The notes beneath the pieces are model-generated. The model was not told the origin of the DNA. It saw nothing but the letters and a program-made list of their open reading frames with translations, and ran no database searches. From positions 59,229,617-59,293,616 of the forward strand of contig JACSVZ010000002.1 in the NCBI GenBank assembly GCA_014706295.1: a stretch of DNA of 64,000 nt. Reading direction: 5' to 3'. Position 1 is the stretch's first letter. Each line of letters starts with the position of its first letter. The translations under genes and the position numbers were made by a program. Source of the DNA: Lycocorax pyrrhopterus obiensis. Taxonomy: Eukaryota > Chordata > Aves > Passeriformes > Paradisaeidae. Positions 26,100 to 39,400 of this stretch are shown piece after piece.

Positions 26100-26230
26100 C
26101 AGAACCAGAGTATTCTGAGTTGGAAAGGACCCACAAGGGTCATCTAGTCCAACTTTTCAGTGAATGGCCCATACAGGCATTGAACCCATGACCTTGCCTT
26201 ATCAGCACCATGCTCTGACCAACACAGCCA
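26100..26230 (-). mobile_element. tRNA-Ile-derived SINE with CR1 tail (TguSINE1-like)
   Basis: Read on the - strand, 26230 to 26165 is a decayed tRNA-Ile: 'ttggtcagagcatggtgctg' (A-box and anticodon arm, with anticodon GAT), 'aaggcaaggtcatgg', the B-box-like 'gggttcaatgcc', and the 3' acceptor 'tatgggcca'. The head is about eight bases short in the D-arm. From 26164 down to 26100 it continues as a CR1-type 3' end: 'gttggactagatgacccttg', 'tgggtcctttccaactcag', 'aatactctggttctgtg'. A tRNA-Ile head joined to a CR1 3' tail is the published design of TguSINE1, a songbird SINE copied in trans by CR1 machinery. The internal A and B boxes would once have formed an RNA polymerase III promoter. It is not a functional tRNA gene: paired arms are damaged and there is no clean acceptor stem. 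Confidence 0.85.
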
Positions 26231-28464
26231 AAAAAAGAAGGTACCTCATTGCTCAGACACCCCCAAGTAGCTGAGTGGGAATAAAATGCAGCCCTTTATC
26301 TTGCTGCTCCCTATTAACAGGGGGCATTGGCTTCCGAACTGGCCTCCAAACTGAACTAAATAGGCAGGGGAAAGGGGACATTTGGCTAAAAGGGACAGTA
26401 CATTTTGGCTTGACAGGGTGTGAGTTTTCTGTTTCTCACTTTTATATCCAATGTGATTTCTGTGAAGTCTATGAAATTATGCCAGAATTAAAGAGGTGCA
26501 ATGCACAGCAGAATTTCATCTTTACTATTTGATACTGATTCTTCTTAATTAATTCATTATGCCAAGACCAAAAGCATGCTAGGTGCCTGTAACGTTCTCA
26601 TTTACTTCTCTATTTCTTACAATTTTATTTCATACTGCAAAAACATTTCCTGTAATTGGACCTCCGGATACCTATTGACTTTACATAAAACTGGCTGAAA
26701 ACTACTGCTCTGTTCTTAAATTTTCACTGATATTTATTCAACTGTAGGTTCCTTAATGTTTTAATTGGTTGCAGCAGCTCGTATATATGAACGGCTCTCA
26801 GGCAGAAAACATTCTTCCAATGAAATTTCATATCAAGGCCGTTACTGCACTGGGATGAGATCAGCAGCCTTGTTAGAGGTATATGAAATTCAATTAAATG
26901 CAAAATATATACCACTGTACTAATTGACAAAATTGCAGGGACAGAGCATAGCATCCCCTTGATGAAAATAATAAGAGTAGTGAATTGGCAAACAAAGACC
27001 AGTCCAAATTAAGATAAAGTGTCAGAATTTCTGGAACCAAAATTAGATGCAGCACAATACTAGCATAAGAAAGGTATGGCAAATTATTGCATTTGTCACT
27101 ACACAGTCTCACAACAAATAATTTGCCATTCAACATCCCAGAAGGTAGAACAATGATTTTATTCCATATCACTGTGATGAACTTAAGCTACTGAGAAAAA
27201 AAGGGTTATATTTGGGAAAGCAGCCATTGATTCAGGTTGTGTCTGGTTTGATGGTGGTTTGATGCTTTTTTAGTCTGATATTAGCAGTTTTGGGTTCTAA
27301 GAATTCCTATATTAGTTTCTGGAAGGAACTCACAAGAGATACTAAAACCCAAATGAGACTCCAGAGCTCCTGACCACATGGTTTGAACTTGCAGGATAGC
27401 AGAAACTATGAGTGGACTTGTGTTTAGCTCGTTTTGCAGTCAGAGAGGACTGGGGTCTGTTTAAAATCAAGCTGCAGTAAGTTCCTTACTGCTGGTCGCA
27501 CAGACCTAGAAATAAAGTTCTGATTGTCTACAGTCTTACTCTGCCATTCAAAATTTTGTTGGGCTAGCTAAAGTGTCTGTGTAAGTGTCTGATTAAAACA
27601 CATTAAAACCTCTGTGAAGGAAAAAAAGCCCCAATCTTTAAAGGCATATTTTTAAAATCACTCGTACCTTGTGTTTTAAGGGTTCATGGGCTAAAGCATT
27701 GTTGCCCCTGCCCCAGCTGATCATGGGCTACTTCAGCTGCCTCACTGTAGAAGAGATGCTGGGAAGTGGAGAATTGGGGTCAGGCTGCTGTTCTAAAAGA
27801 TTTGCTGCCTGTGGTTAAAGAAATAGCAGTAATGTTTGCTTTTGGAGTTCTGGCAATGAGAGCCAAGTTATACTCTCTTTTAGTTATTAAGTCTTAACCA
27901 ATAAATGATGACAGATACTGAAAAGAGAGGAATGGAAACCACACACAACAATCTTGATAATGAACCCTTCTCTCTCTTGCTCTCGGATCAGCTCTTTTGG
28001 AAACTGTGTTACGGAGTTTCTGGCTACCCATTCAAACCCACCATTTTTAACAAAATCATTTCCCCACATGAGGCACAGCAGCTCATCCCAAGAGCCATTC
28101 AGCTGGTAACTTGAGGCTATGATTAAGAGAGCCCTGGTCACAGCTCCTGGACCAAGTGCAGCTCTTGTTCTTCCTGCCTTCCAGCTGCATCTGCTCAGAC
28201 CTTAACCTGCAGCTGCTCCCTTGAGGTGGTGTCAGGCACAGCTTATATCCCTTTCTCACTAAGTGTGACTGTCTCAGCAGCCTGACTTGCCTTCAGCATC
28301 TGTGGGTTTAGGTGCTGTGACAATGGCAGTCAGGAAATCAAACTGACTTTCCAAACCAGAGATTTTAAAAAACAAAAACATGAGAGAGAAGAGGAGTATG
28401 TTACAAATCTCTCTACAAGATGTTCGTCCAAAGCTCCTCAGCAGCTGTCTCAACCACCGTCTCG
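26231..28464. other. Unique non-coding sequence
   Basis: No gene or repeat recognised in this AT-rich stretch. Confidence 0.55.
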
Positions 28465-28880
28465 TAGAATCATAGAATAATTAATTTTGGAAAAGACCTC
28501 TGAGATCACAGAATCCAACTGTTAACCCAGCCCCACTGTGTTCACCACTAAACCATGTCCCCAAGTGACACATTCATATGCCTTTTGAACACTTCCAAGG
28601 ATGGTGATTCCACCACTTCCCTGAGAAGCCTCTCCTGATGCCTGCCCACACTTTCAATGAAGAAATTTTTCCAAGGATCTGGCATAAGCCTCCCTTGGTT
28701 CAGCTTGAGACTGTTTCTTCTTGCTCTATCACTTGTTACCTGGGAGACCAATGTCTACCTGGCTACAGCCTCGTTTCAAGCAGTTGTACAGAGTGATGAG
28801 GCCTCCCCTGAGCCTCCTTTTCTCCAGACTACACACCGCCAGCTCCCTCAGCCACTCCTCATCAGGCTTCTGCTCATAAA
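28465..28880 (-). mobile_element. CR1 LINE fragment, - strand
   Basis: Reverse complement of a CR1 3' end. The tail 'gtagaatcatagaataatt' begins at 28465, followed by 'ttttggaaaagacctctgag' (28485-28504) and 'cttttgaacacttccaagg' (28582-28600). The far end is 'cccctgagcctccttttctc' (28806-28825) and 'gctccctcagccactcctca' (28842-28861). On the - strand an open frame of 67 codons (28751-28548) keeps the typical CR1 C-terminal pattern, including REVVESPSLEVFKRHMNVSL, with a stop at the expected distance. Upstream of that the frame is broken. The copy is diverged from the others and uses 'gacctctgagatca' where those at 3671 and 45381 use a 'ccttaaag/ccttagac' form, so it probably belongs to a different CR1 subfamily. 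Confidence 0.93.
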
Positions 28881-30359
28881 AGAGGTTTTCTTAGTATACA
28901 GTGATCTTTCAAAATCTAGGTTTTCAAGTTAGCCATACCTGTTTTTTTTTTTCACTAGAGTCAAAACCCAGTGATCTCCATCTTTGCTTACTACCCTCTC
29001 AAACCTAACACACTCTTTGTGCCTTTGGAGATATTGCATTCACTGATAGCCTCTAGGATACACCAAATCCAGTTCATGGATAAATTACATAAATTATTAT
29101 TGCCCATAATGTTGATTATTACAAATCAGCTTTATATTAGCTGAAAGACCCCTTTGGATAATACATATATGAGACCCCGAGAAGATGCTAAGATTAATGA
29201 AGACATTAAAGACCATGTGTCATTATAGAGAGTAAAAGAGTATCAAACAGGAAAAAGTATGTGGATTTAGAGAAAGAAAAAGTGAAGAGGAAGAACCAGC
29301 GTAAGTAGGAGAGTTACTTACAGAGGGAATTTGAAGTTTAACTCCATCCCTTGCAATAACACTGAAAATGTATTGGCTTGCAAATATAGACACAGGAAAT
29401 TTTCTATTGCTACTTCAGACTGATAAAATATTAGACTGCTTCATTTTTTTTCTCAAGAAATCAGAAGGTTATGATTTACTACCAACAAAATTAAGCTGGT
29501 TTTGCCTGCCATATGAAAGAGATCACCTGTCTTAATGAACTAAAAGCAATGTATAAAAAGTCTTGAAAATGCCAGCGGCAACAGCATCAGTGTGTTCTTG
29601 CATGGTGTTAAATGAATGAAGACAACATCTGCTTGAGCAGACAGATTGCAAATAAGCCCATTTAGTAGCTTTATGTAGAAACCCTGGCTACCTGTGCACC
29701 CTGTTGCTCTGGCAGATTCTGAGGGTTTTAGCATGGGGCCCCATTAGATGACCCCTGGCTACTTAGAGGTTCTGCCTAACAGAAAGGGAACATGAGAAGC
29801 ATTTTCTGAAATTCCACCTATACAAACCGCCTTTCCCATTTATCTGTGTAATCTTCACAATATTACAGCTTTACTGCATCAGAAATCCAAGCAACAGAAA
29901 GAACCAAGAGACCTGGCTGCAGAAAAAGGGCTGAGAAGGAAAGGAAGCCAAGGGAAAATATACAAGCCTTTCCCTAGATCATTCAGTTTGGCAACACCAG
30001 CACCAGAGGTAAAGCACACTTAGAAAGCAATTCCCTTTGTGAGCTGACCCTTTACATTTCCCCCTGTGATATTCCTAGTCTCGGTCAGAAGGCTTTAATG
30101 AAATGTCTCTGTTTTGACAAAGGTATTTATGTTCTGCTCACTGGTACAGTACCTTCTGGCCTGCCTGCTCCTGGTAAGCCCACGAGTTTCCTTTGTGCAT
30201 GACAAAGGTAGGAAGGAGCCTGCCCAGGGAAAAGGCTTTCCCGCTGACCTGCCGGTGCCACCAGCAACACAAACCCTTTTCCTGGTGAACTGGCTTCCAG
30301 AGATTTGCTCTCTGCCAAGCCGTTTGCTGTGGCCACATGCTGCCACTGGAGTTTAATTA
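28881..30359. other. Unique non-coding sequence
   Basis: A + strand frame at 30114-30356 starts with a hydrophobic run like a signal peptide, but three antisense frames overlap it and its remainder has no motif. I do not call it a gene. Confidence 0.5.
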
Positions 30360-30760
30360 CACCCTTCATCACACAAAAGCAGTTAATTCATGCTATAAAT
30401 CATATCCCGACATGCAAAACGTCTGGTGTCTCATTTTGTTCGTGTGAAATTGTTTAATGCAACTGACTTTGAGGTGAGGAACTCTTTTATGTTGTTGATG
30501 TTTAGAGAAAGATTAATAGATTATTTGTTACTGGTTTAATAAATGCACTCCACAAACTACAATCAACTGTCTCCTGTTCATTTCACTGCTCCTAATTGGC
30601 TCAGGGTACAGGTTCTACTTCCAGTCTGAAGTGCCATGTTTATGTTTATTGAAACATAATTACCTTAATGTAATTGTTTTGGATTATTACATCTCCATTA
30701 AGTAGGACATAGTTTAAATAAATAAAAACATTCCTTGATCACAGTTGATTTTCTAACCAG
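30360..30760. promoter_or_regulatory. AT-rich stretch, candidate conserved non-coding element
   Basis: Dense in homeodomain-type cores on both strands (gttaattca at 30382, gattaatag at 30511, cctaattgg at 30591, cataattacc at 30655, gtaattg at 30671, cattaag at 30697) with little low-complexity sequence. Such composition is typical of developmental enhancers in gene deserts. This is an impression from composition only; conservation cannot be judged from one sequence. Confidence 0.25.
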
Positions 30761-33700
30761 TTATGGAAATGACCACAGGAAAAAAAAACAACAACAAACT
30801 CCATACTTCAAATGGTGCTGCTTTCCTCATATTAATAAATCACAGTCTTTGTACTCCCATTGGGGCTGTACTTAAAAATTATTCTTTCACCTATGTTTTC
30901 TGCATCACTCCACAAACTTCAAAATATACAAACTCTTCAATTTTAGGGGCATGAGTTCAGGCTCTGCCCATTGTTTGAAAAGCTTTAACAGCAAAGACTG
31001 AATGAAGCGAATGTCTCTTTTTTTTTCTGTCACCAAACTCTGGACTCATCAGAAACCTCAAGCTCATGAAGACTATTTAGCAAGGAAAGTTTAAATATTT
31101 CAGCACATCGTGTGTTTCCAAAAGCCAAAACTGGTTCCAAATATGCATTTTGAAGTTTTCTTCTATCTTTAATAATGTACATGCAGAGGCCAAGTCTTTA
31201 ATGGATGGCAGGAAGAGGGAAGAAAAGATAATCAACTAGACTAGAGTTTGAACTATTTAAAAATTGGCTTGCAGTGGTACAGTTTGAACTCATTTCTAAT
31301 TTCCAGGAAACTCGTCTGACCAAATTCAGATGCTTTACATAAATTCCACCTTCTAATTAAGCTATATTTGAAGGCCTGGTTGAATTTTCACTTGCACAAA
31401 ACCTGAGGAGTAAGGCTCACAAACCAGCCTGTCTTACTCCTGTAATGAATCCAGATCACTGAGACTTCAGTGCTCTCGGTTTCTCTGGGTAGAGACATCT
31501 ATACAAAGAGGGGGGGGTCTTCCCTTAAAATTTTTTTCTACTGTCATTTTACTACAACATTTGCTTTTCTCTGCCCCCAAAGCTGCAGAAGCAAATTGAT
31601 TCTTCTTGTCCCATAGCCTATTTGGAATAAGCTCTCCTAGAATCACAACTGTGTTTATGGCATTTTAGATATTGGGTGGTTTGTTCACCTAGTAGAGACA
31701 ATAAGTATTGTGCCAGAAAATAAGACTTCAGCATCACACTTTCAGGGTATCTGAGAGCAGTGTCATATGGCCTTCCCTCTTCAACAAGGACATCAAGCAA
31801 AGGTCCCAATTCCAGCCTAGCTTTCTTTTCCTAGGTCCTCTGCTTACACTGAAGATGGCACTAGGTAGCAATGCTGTGAGGCTGGGGTGTGTGAAGCAAT
31901 GTAAATTGTTGTGATTTCACGGCTGACAGTGCTCCTGATTTAACCACAAATCTCCCAGTATTCAGTTTCTTAATTAAAACTCCAGGTCCTGGATTTACTT
32001 CTTCTTGAAGACCTCATGGATATTGAGAAGAGCTTTGAACATTGACCTGGGAGCCACCTAAAAGTATAAAAGTGTAATAATTTTTAAAAGCAAGTAAAAA
32101 TAAACCCGTGTTTATTTTTATTAAATCTCATGATCATTAAGTGAGTTCCATGGTTTTTCAAGACCTGAGTCATGTGTTTTGAGCATAAGGGTGTAGCCAA
32201 AGAACCACTGTGAATTAGGTCTCCCAGGCTGTGCAGTCCATGGGCTGTGTAAGAAACTCAGGTGTACAGTCCCTGTGTCCAGCTGGGAAGCTGAGGGCTG
32301 ACTCAGTGTTACTTAAGACTGAGCCATGACAGTTCTCTAGAGACCAGAAAAGGAAGGGCAGCAGAGGAGGGGACAGTGCTTAAACCAAGTTGGAAGGGCA
32401 GTGTCTTTGGGCAGGGCAGGGTGCTCCTTGTATGTACTGCTCCCAGCATGGGAGAGAGAGGCGGACTCAGTGGCCTGGGGAATCTGTGGCAGCTCTCCGG
32501 CCTGAGGCCAGATGTACCTGCCACACTGTTTAGTGCTCATATTTTCAGGAAGCTCTTCAAAGCTTTTAAGGAAGATTTAGTGCACTGCCAGAATGGAATT
32601 TCTAATGTCATTACCAGTCCAATCATTCACACTCTCTTATTTTCCTTTTCTCCCTGAAGGGAGGTGAGGGAGGCTGGCAGGCACAGGCAGCAGTGGGTGG
32701 CAGGCTGGAAGTAGCCTCACTGCCAGTGGGGTGATGGAGTCACCCCTCACAGGGAGCAGGGAGCAGTGAGCGTCTAAAAGGAGTTCATGTGTTCAGGAAA
32801 GACCTGTTGGCTTCCTGCTGGCTACAGTGCAAGGGCTGTGGTAAGGCCGTGGAGGGAGGCAGGAGGTGACGTGGAGTGAAAGCAGCCCTGGGATCCGGAG
32901 TGACAGGGGAGCTGCCTGTAAACACAGCTGGCTTTGGCAATGTGGCCAGCGAGCACTCAGCAAAAGGCTTTTCTTCCTGGATAAAACCCCCGCAGTGCTA
33001 TATTCCTATCTACCCAACCTACCTAGATGGCATAAAAATGCCAGATACTAAAGAGGCTGTAAAGCCCTGGCCTCAGCTGGACCTTTCTGTACGCTTTCTG
33101 TATGGTCACCAGTGATGTCTGGAGCAACAGCAAACTTGTACATGTGATTTGTGAGGTACATGGATAGCTGCACTTCCCAGGTCTCAAATACCGTAACTGC
33201 AGGACCCCCAATACTTGCTAGGAAGCTGCTTAGCTCTCACTGACTACCTGGCCAAACCAATCAAAATGAACGTTTTGGACAAAGCAGAAGCTTTCTCCAA
33301 AAAGTCATTTTGGCTTCAGAGCCCATGGCATCTGAGTGACCTACTGCAAGTGGGATGGTGAGGACTGCTCTGAAGAGTTCCAGCTGCTGAGCAGCAAAAC
33401 TGGCAAAATTTGGTGTAAATCCCACTTAGGATAAAAAGGACAAAAATTGTGATCTCAGACAAATTCCTTGTTTAGCTGCAAGGCTGGGTGACTCTTGGAG
33501 GAGAATATGTGGGAACACTGGCTGAAGTGAGGCTTGGAACAGGGCTTCCTTCTTTTTTTGTAAAATGGGATCAGCTACAAAACCTGAGGAGCTGAAACAG
33601 CAGGTTTTTTTTAATGTCAATGTAAGTAAAACATAGCATGATGAAATGCAGGGAAACTTCTAGAGGATTTAGATGAAAAATAAAAGTTTCAGACTTGTGG

Positions 33701-35810
33701 GAATATGACAACTGATTATCAGGCTTCAGTGTAGCAATAAGAAGTTCCTTCTAAATGACAGCAAAACAGCTACAGGTAGCTATCATTTTTCACCAGCTAC
33801 TCATAGAAGAAAAATTAGAAAGGAACCCTAAATCAAAGGATAAAACTGTTCAAAGGAACAAGAATGGTCTGTATCCTTACTCATGCTGCCCAAAACTCTG
33901 TAGTGAGACAAGAAATACCATTTAGGCAATCCAAAGAACCTATGCATTTGCTCACTTGCAGAAAACAGAAGAAAAATATGGGATACGCCAGCTAATCATC
34001 ATGACATTTTGTTCCAACTTCAGCAGCTTTAATTCAATATTCTATAATTAAAAATAAAATTTCAGAAGAGGGGCAACTGAGGTTGAAATCTGCTGAGAGG
34101 TTCACATTGGGTGATGTTACAGGCAACCATTTCAACAGCAGCAGTGGGGTACTTGACGCTGGTTGTATTTGTTTGTTCAGAGAGAGGGACCTTCAAGAGT
34201 TTTGGTTTCTCAGCTGCTGAGTGAGTGGTTTCCCGCTGTCTGGGACTGAGTACTCAGAAATGCTCTTCCATACAACCACAACTCTCCCCACCATCTCCTG
34301 AAGGACTGATGGTCAGTGGATGTGGTGCAGGGAAACAGGAGATGAGAGGAAGTGCTGAAGAGTAAGCTGAGGCTTTGCAGCCCTGTTGGTGGGGCAGCGG
34401 CCAACCCCTCTGACATGGGACACCATCTTAATAAGGGAAATCTATCCAGATTAGACTGAACTGACAGTTGAAGAAATGGCTTATCCCCTCTATGCACCTC
34501 ATAGATAGCCTTCCAAATTATTTCTTCTATCTGTCCTAAATGCAGCAATGACTATTTTTTCCAAGGAAGCTGTAAAATCGTGCACTTCATAAAGACCCAT
34601 ATCACTCTTGAATGGGGATGGTAAAATCTTCGCCAAGGTATATACAAATAGCCTAGCACCTTTTCTGACATCCATTATCCACGCTGACCAGCCAGGGTAA
34701 CCCCTCCAGAGGCAGGCCAAGAATAACATAAGGAGGTTATTAAATATTATTCATTACCGTCAGTGGAACAAAATAGAAGCCTAATTCGCAGTCTTGGTTC
34801 CAAGAAAACATTTGATAGGATCCCAAGGGATTTTTTTGTTCTTTACTTTAGAAGTTTTTAATTTTGGCTTGGAGTTTATATCATGGATAAAAATGTTTTT
34901 CCTGAAAACTATGCCTTGGTGATAACAACTTGAAATCTCTCCCACCTTGCTTCTTGATTTAAGAGGAATGAGGCAAGTCTCCTCTCCTCCCACTATGTGT
35001 GCCATCTTAGCCTTGCTCACCAGGTCATAGGTGAATAACTGGAAGGCAGCAATGCCAAAAGTTTTTTGTGTCATGTTTTCTTGGAAAACGAACTCAGTCC
35101 TTCCCAAAGCATTACCCGTGTCACAGCTAGGACTCAAATCCAATCTACCATAAATCGGAGCCCATTCCTTTCATCCCAGCCAGTGAATTCTTAGGTGAAA
35201 TGAGTTTGAGATATTTTAGTGTAAAGAGTTTAGTGGAACTACATCATACTTTTCAAGACAACATACCTACTCTGTTAAAAAAATCACTGAATGCAGACAT
35301 CTGGCAAAAACTTTGTAACAACGTTTAGCCTTATATCCTTGTCAAACGCAAAGCACGTGTTTTAACCCCTGCTCCTTCACTCATTCAAAATCACAGATAA
35401 AAGCATGAAATGTGAAACAAGGCCGAAAATTTCTGTGGAAAGTCAACCATAAAAATGAAGTATATTAAAAAAAAGAAGAAGAAATAGCAAGGCCATTTCG
35501 GGTGGTAAAGCCCTGCCATCCAAGTAGTTTTTTGCACTTTCGAGTATTACCACTATTTTCCTCTTCTAAAAGAAAATGCCCCTGTTCACTCGTGAAACTT
35601 GAGAAAAACAACTGGGGGACTTACGAAGACCTTGATCCCGCAAATGCCAATTAAGAGCAGCAGCTCACATGAGTGAAGCTCTTTAGAGCTAGAACGTGTT
35701 GAACAGCCATGATTGCACCTTACACCTTGAAATCACAGCTCCAGCTGCATGCTAAATTGGTTCTTGGCTTATACATTCCTTTTAAACAACAGCAAAACAA
35801 AAAATGTTAA
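30761..35810. other. Unique non-coding sequence, 5 kb
   Basis: Holds a GC-richer patch (32640-32960) and a - strand frame of 120 codons (34781-35143) without recognisable motifs. A phrase near 35115-35138 faintly recalls a MIR end but is too short to call. No gene or RNA recognised. Confidence 0.55.
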
Positions 35811-36429
35811 GGCAGAAAGCCAATCCCATCCTGGGCTGCACCAAAAGTAATGTGGTCAGAAGGACGAGGGAGGTGATTCTTCCCCTCTGCTCTGCACTGG
35901 TGAGACCCCACCTGGGGTGCTGCATCCAGCTCTGAGGTCCTCAGCACAGAAAGGACATCAACCTGTTGGACCGAGTCCAGAGGAGGCCACCAAGATGATT
36001 ATAGGGATGGAGCACCTTTCCTATGAAGAAAGGCTGAGAGAATTGGGATTGTTTGGCCCAGAGAAGAGAAGTGTCTGAGGTGACTGAATTGTGGCCTTCC
36101 AGTACCTGAAGGGAATCAACAAGAAAGATGGAGAGAGGCTTTCTACAAAGGCATATAGTGACAGGACAAGGGGAAATGGCTTCAAACAGGAAGAGAATAG
36201 GTTTGGATTAGGCACTAGGAAGAAATTCTTGACAGCGAGGGTGGTGAGGCACTGGAACAGGTTGCCCAGAGAAGTTGTTTCCATCCCTGGCAGTGTTCAA
36301 GGCCAGGTTGGATGGGGCTCTGAGCAACCTGGTGTAGTGGAAGATGTCCCTGCCATGGGCAGGAGAGACGGAACTAGGTGGTCTTTTAAGGTACCTTCCA
36401 ATCCAAACCATGATTCTATGATTCTATGG
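35811..36429 (+). mobile_element. CR1 LINE fragment, longest copy, + strand
   Basis: About 620 bp of CR1 3' sequence, the longest copy here. Landmarks: 'atcctgggctgcaccaaaag' (35828-35847), 'ctggtgagaccccacctgg' (35898-35916), 'gtccagaggaggccacca' (35975-35992), 'gcactggaacaggttgccca' (36249-36268), 'ggccaggttggatggggctc' (36301-36320), and the tail (attctatg)2 at 36412-36427. A 113-codon + strand frame (36091-36432) still shows the CR1 ORF2 C-terminal pattern, with DRTRGNGFKQ and VVRHWNRLPREVV, but earlier stops and a tga at 36077 show the copy is inactive. The relatively intact frame suggests a younger insertion than the copies at 2640 and 56620. Confidence 0.96.
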
Positions 36430-39400
36430 TAAGCGCTAATGGAGCTGCCACCAAAAGAAAACAGGCTTTTCTCAGCCGGCATTGTTCACCTCAGGAAAAC
36501 TTTTGTTGCCTGATGTCTTGAGGACCTTTGTAGCATTACTTTTGAAGCAAACCAGCAGGGTTAGGGGAAAGGCTTGAAGGCAAAAAAGACAGAAAAGTGT
36601 CCTGGAGAGAGTGCTCTAAGTGTAAGGATAGCTCCATCCCAGCTGACCATATGTTTCCATTACTGGAAACAGGTACTAAGCTGGCACTTGAAGACACTAG
36701 AGTCATCTCACGCTGCTTCTTAATCAATTTGTATAATTTATGTCAATTCCAAATGTGGGTGAGGTAAATGATCCAGCTCATGACTTAAGGCCTGAGTGGT
36801 CATGATTGAGGCAACATTTCATTACCTATTAACTTGATTTTGATGAAAAATTATTTATGCATGAAATTATTGATATAATTGATTCTTTCTCAGGTTCACT
36901 AGTTAACATATGTTGACATATTCCAACAGTGATAGAATAAATGTACACATAGAGAGATTTCAGAAAATGAAGAGACAGCAGCACTATCTTCTTAGCTCTT
37001 GGTTTGGTAATAAATATGGCTGGATGTAACATTTCCAGATAGTGCAACATGGTTTAGTCTCCTAAACATGTTAAACAAGGAATATTTGAAACTGGTGCAG
37101 AATTTAGATAATTTATTTTAACTGACTAAATATTAGGCACCACACTTTATTCATTGTTTTAATCTGTGTTCTTACTGAATTATAGAGCCATTCTTAAAGA
37201 GGACAAGTTGTGCAATATGATTCATTTCAGCATTGCAAAGTGGGTGTCCGAAATGGGGAGCTTTGAATGACTCCCTCAGTGTCTGACCTGTGGAGAACCC
37301 TGTCCTCTGCAGTCTGTGAGCCTCTGTGGTCTGCAAGGCCACCCCTGGAGTTAATGCTGTGACCAGCTGCCCTTCATCTGCTTAATCTTGAACTGAGCAG
37401 CACAAAATCAATGGCAGTGGCTAGCTCCCCATCATGGGACAGACAAAGTGTGCACAGCTGGGGCACCCCACATCGTACAGCCACTGGGACATCCACTTCT
37501 CCAAAGACAGCTTGTCCATGCACTTTCTCTTTTCTCTGCACTGTAGTTATCTGTGATTATCCATTACCTAGCCTGTTTCCATTTACCTTCTGGGTCCCAG
37601 TCTATGACTTTGGTGTTATGACTAGAAAAGGTATACCAGGGTTTTGTTGACCCTAATTATGAATGGGATTAACTGTTAAGTAGAAACCTTAACTGGTAAG
37701 ATTTCAGATATAAAAGCAAGCAAATGTCTGTTCTATTGAAAACAATAGTTAACTACTCAGAGTTTTTCGAACTACCAAAAGTAACGTAACTACAAAGGAT
37801 AACTAATGTTATCCTGCCAGATTCTAAGAGACAAATTACCTTGATTTGTAACAGCTAAATCCAGCAAACCTGAGGAGTTCTCTATAATTCCATGGATGGA
37901 ACTGCTTTAATAAAAAAACACCTTGTATAAAATTATGTTTCTACTGCACTGAGATTTGCAGAAACCACCCTTGAGCACACTACAGACACCTCAACCCTAC
38001 AAAAGTGTATCGGCAGAAGCAGCAGTCCAGATGACCCACATCTTAGCAAGACATTAATGAGAAGCAGGTAATAAATCTGTATGTGTGTTGGGAGATGGAT
38101 GTATTATTGGCTTGAACAAAGTGTCAAAGACCAGATTTTTACCTCAGTAGTCAGATGAAGGGAGGGGGCAATTTCCCTTTGGAGACCTTCTCTGAAGTGA
38201 TCTGTTTAGTGACTCGGTGTAGACAGCAGGCAGACCCATTCCAGAGTGGTAGAGAGGATAATGGAAAAAGGCAATTTTGAGAAAGGGAGACAAACAGTAG
38301 GCATTTTTGTTAAAGAACAGACTGTAAAAATGTTGGGGAGTGAGTGGGCTGGAGGATAGCCCGGGCATCATAGTAACTCAGCTGGATGTCTCATTCCAGT
38401 GTGTGTGTTAGCAGAAGATATTTAGGAGCTGAAGTCTCCTCCAGCCAATCAGCCTGCAATTTATGGTATATTTAGGCACTCCACAGTGATGAGGAGTCCT
38501 GGGCAGGCATTCTCAGAGAGTTACTGCCTTCTCTGCAGCCCTTACATCACCATCCAAACTCTGCAGTCATCATCTAGAAATTTATACCTCACAGCTAACT
38601 ACTGTTTCAGTGGAGCAAACACTACACTATTTCTTACCAAGAAGACAGCTTGTGATGATATGCAGCTTTTAAGTGTCTTATGAGATCCTGAGTATATGAT
38701 AATGCACTGCTGGCAGCTTGTCAAAGAGAGAACTGCAAAAGCAATCGTGTTGTTTTGAGGAAGAGACAACGATTAAAGTTTGGTTTCTGTGGCTTCACGA
38801 AGAACTGACAGAGAGAACAAAATTATGAGGCCAAACACATAGTTGATATTAAATTACCAACACTTCATTTACTTATCCTCAAAACAACCACTAGAGATCT
38901 CTTACTTACTGAAATAGTTAAAAATAAAACCTCTAAGAACATTTAAAGCTGGCCACAGGCATTTCACGGAAGTCGGTGTTTCCCAGCTCCCCATAAGCCA
39001 TTAGGGCTTCCCTCCTACACCTTGACATGCCTCAGTTAGAAACAGCTGAAGGCACTAAGCTTTTAAACAAGAATCTATTTACATGAAGCTTTTTTTGGTC
39101 TGCAATTTTCCACTGGCAGTAGCAATGATGGGAGTCAGAGTAGGCAGAGCCCCAGGCAATTTAAGCATCTGTCTCTGCTGAGAGCACATCTGCACAGGAC
39201 GGTGCTGGAAAGGCCAGCAGCTCACAAAGCACCATCTGCCTCCCCATCCTTCTCATGGCTGCTGCTTCAGCAGGCAGAGGGCCAGGGCTGGGGGGAAATG
39301 AGCCTCAGGACTCGAAGCATCAGTCCTGTGGATCAAGTGAGTCCTCTGGATATATTGGCTCTCTCTGCAAAACTAGCACACTTTGTGAGGTTTCTATTCT

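Noticed and set aside
26165..26230. Functional tRNA-Ile gene on the - strand
   Set aside because: D-arm deletion and broken stems, and it runs directly into a CR1 tail; it is the head of a SINE.
30114..30356. Open frame with signal-peptide-like hydrophobic start
   Set aside because: Three antisense frames cover the same bases and the rest of the translation has no mature-protein features.
35110..35145. MIR-like phrase 'gtcacagctaggactcaaat'
   Set aside because: Only about 20 bp of similarity with no supporting flank; could be chance.
36091..36432. 113-codon + strand open frame as a gene
   Set aside because: It is the ORF2 C-terminal remnant and 3' end of the CR1 copy at 35811-36429.
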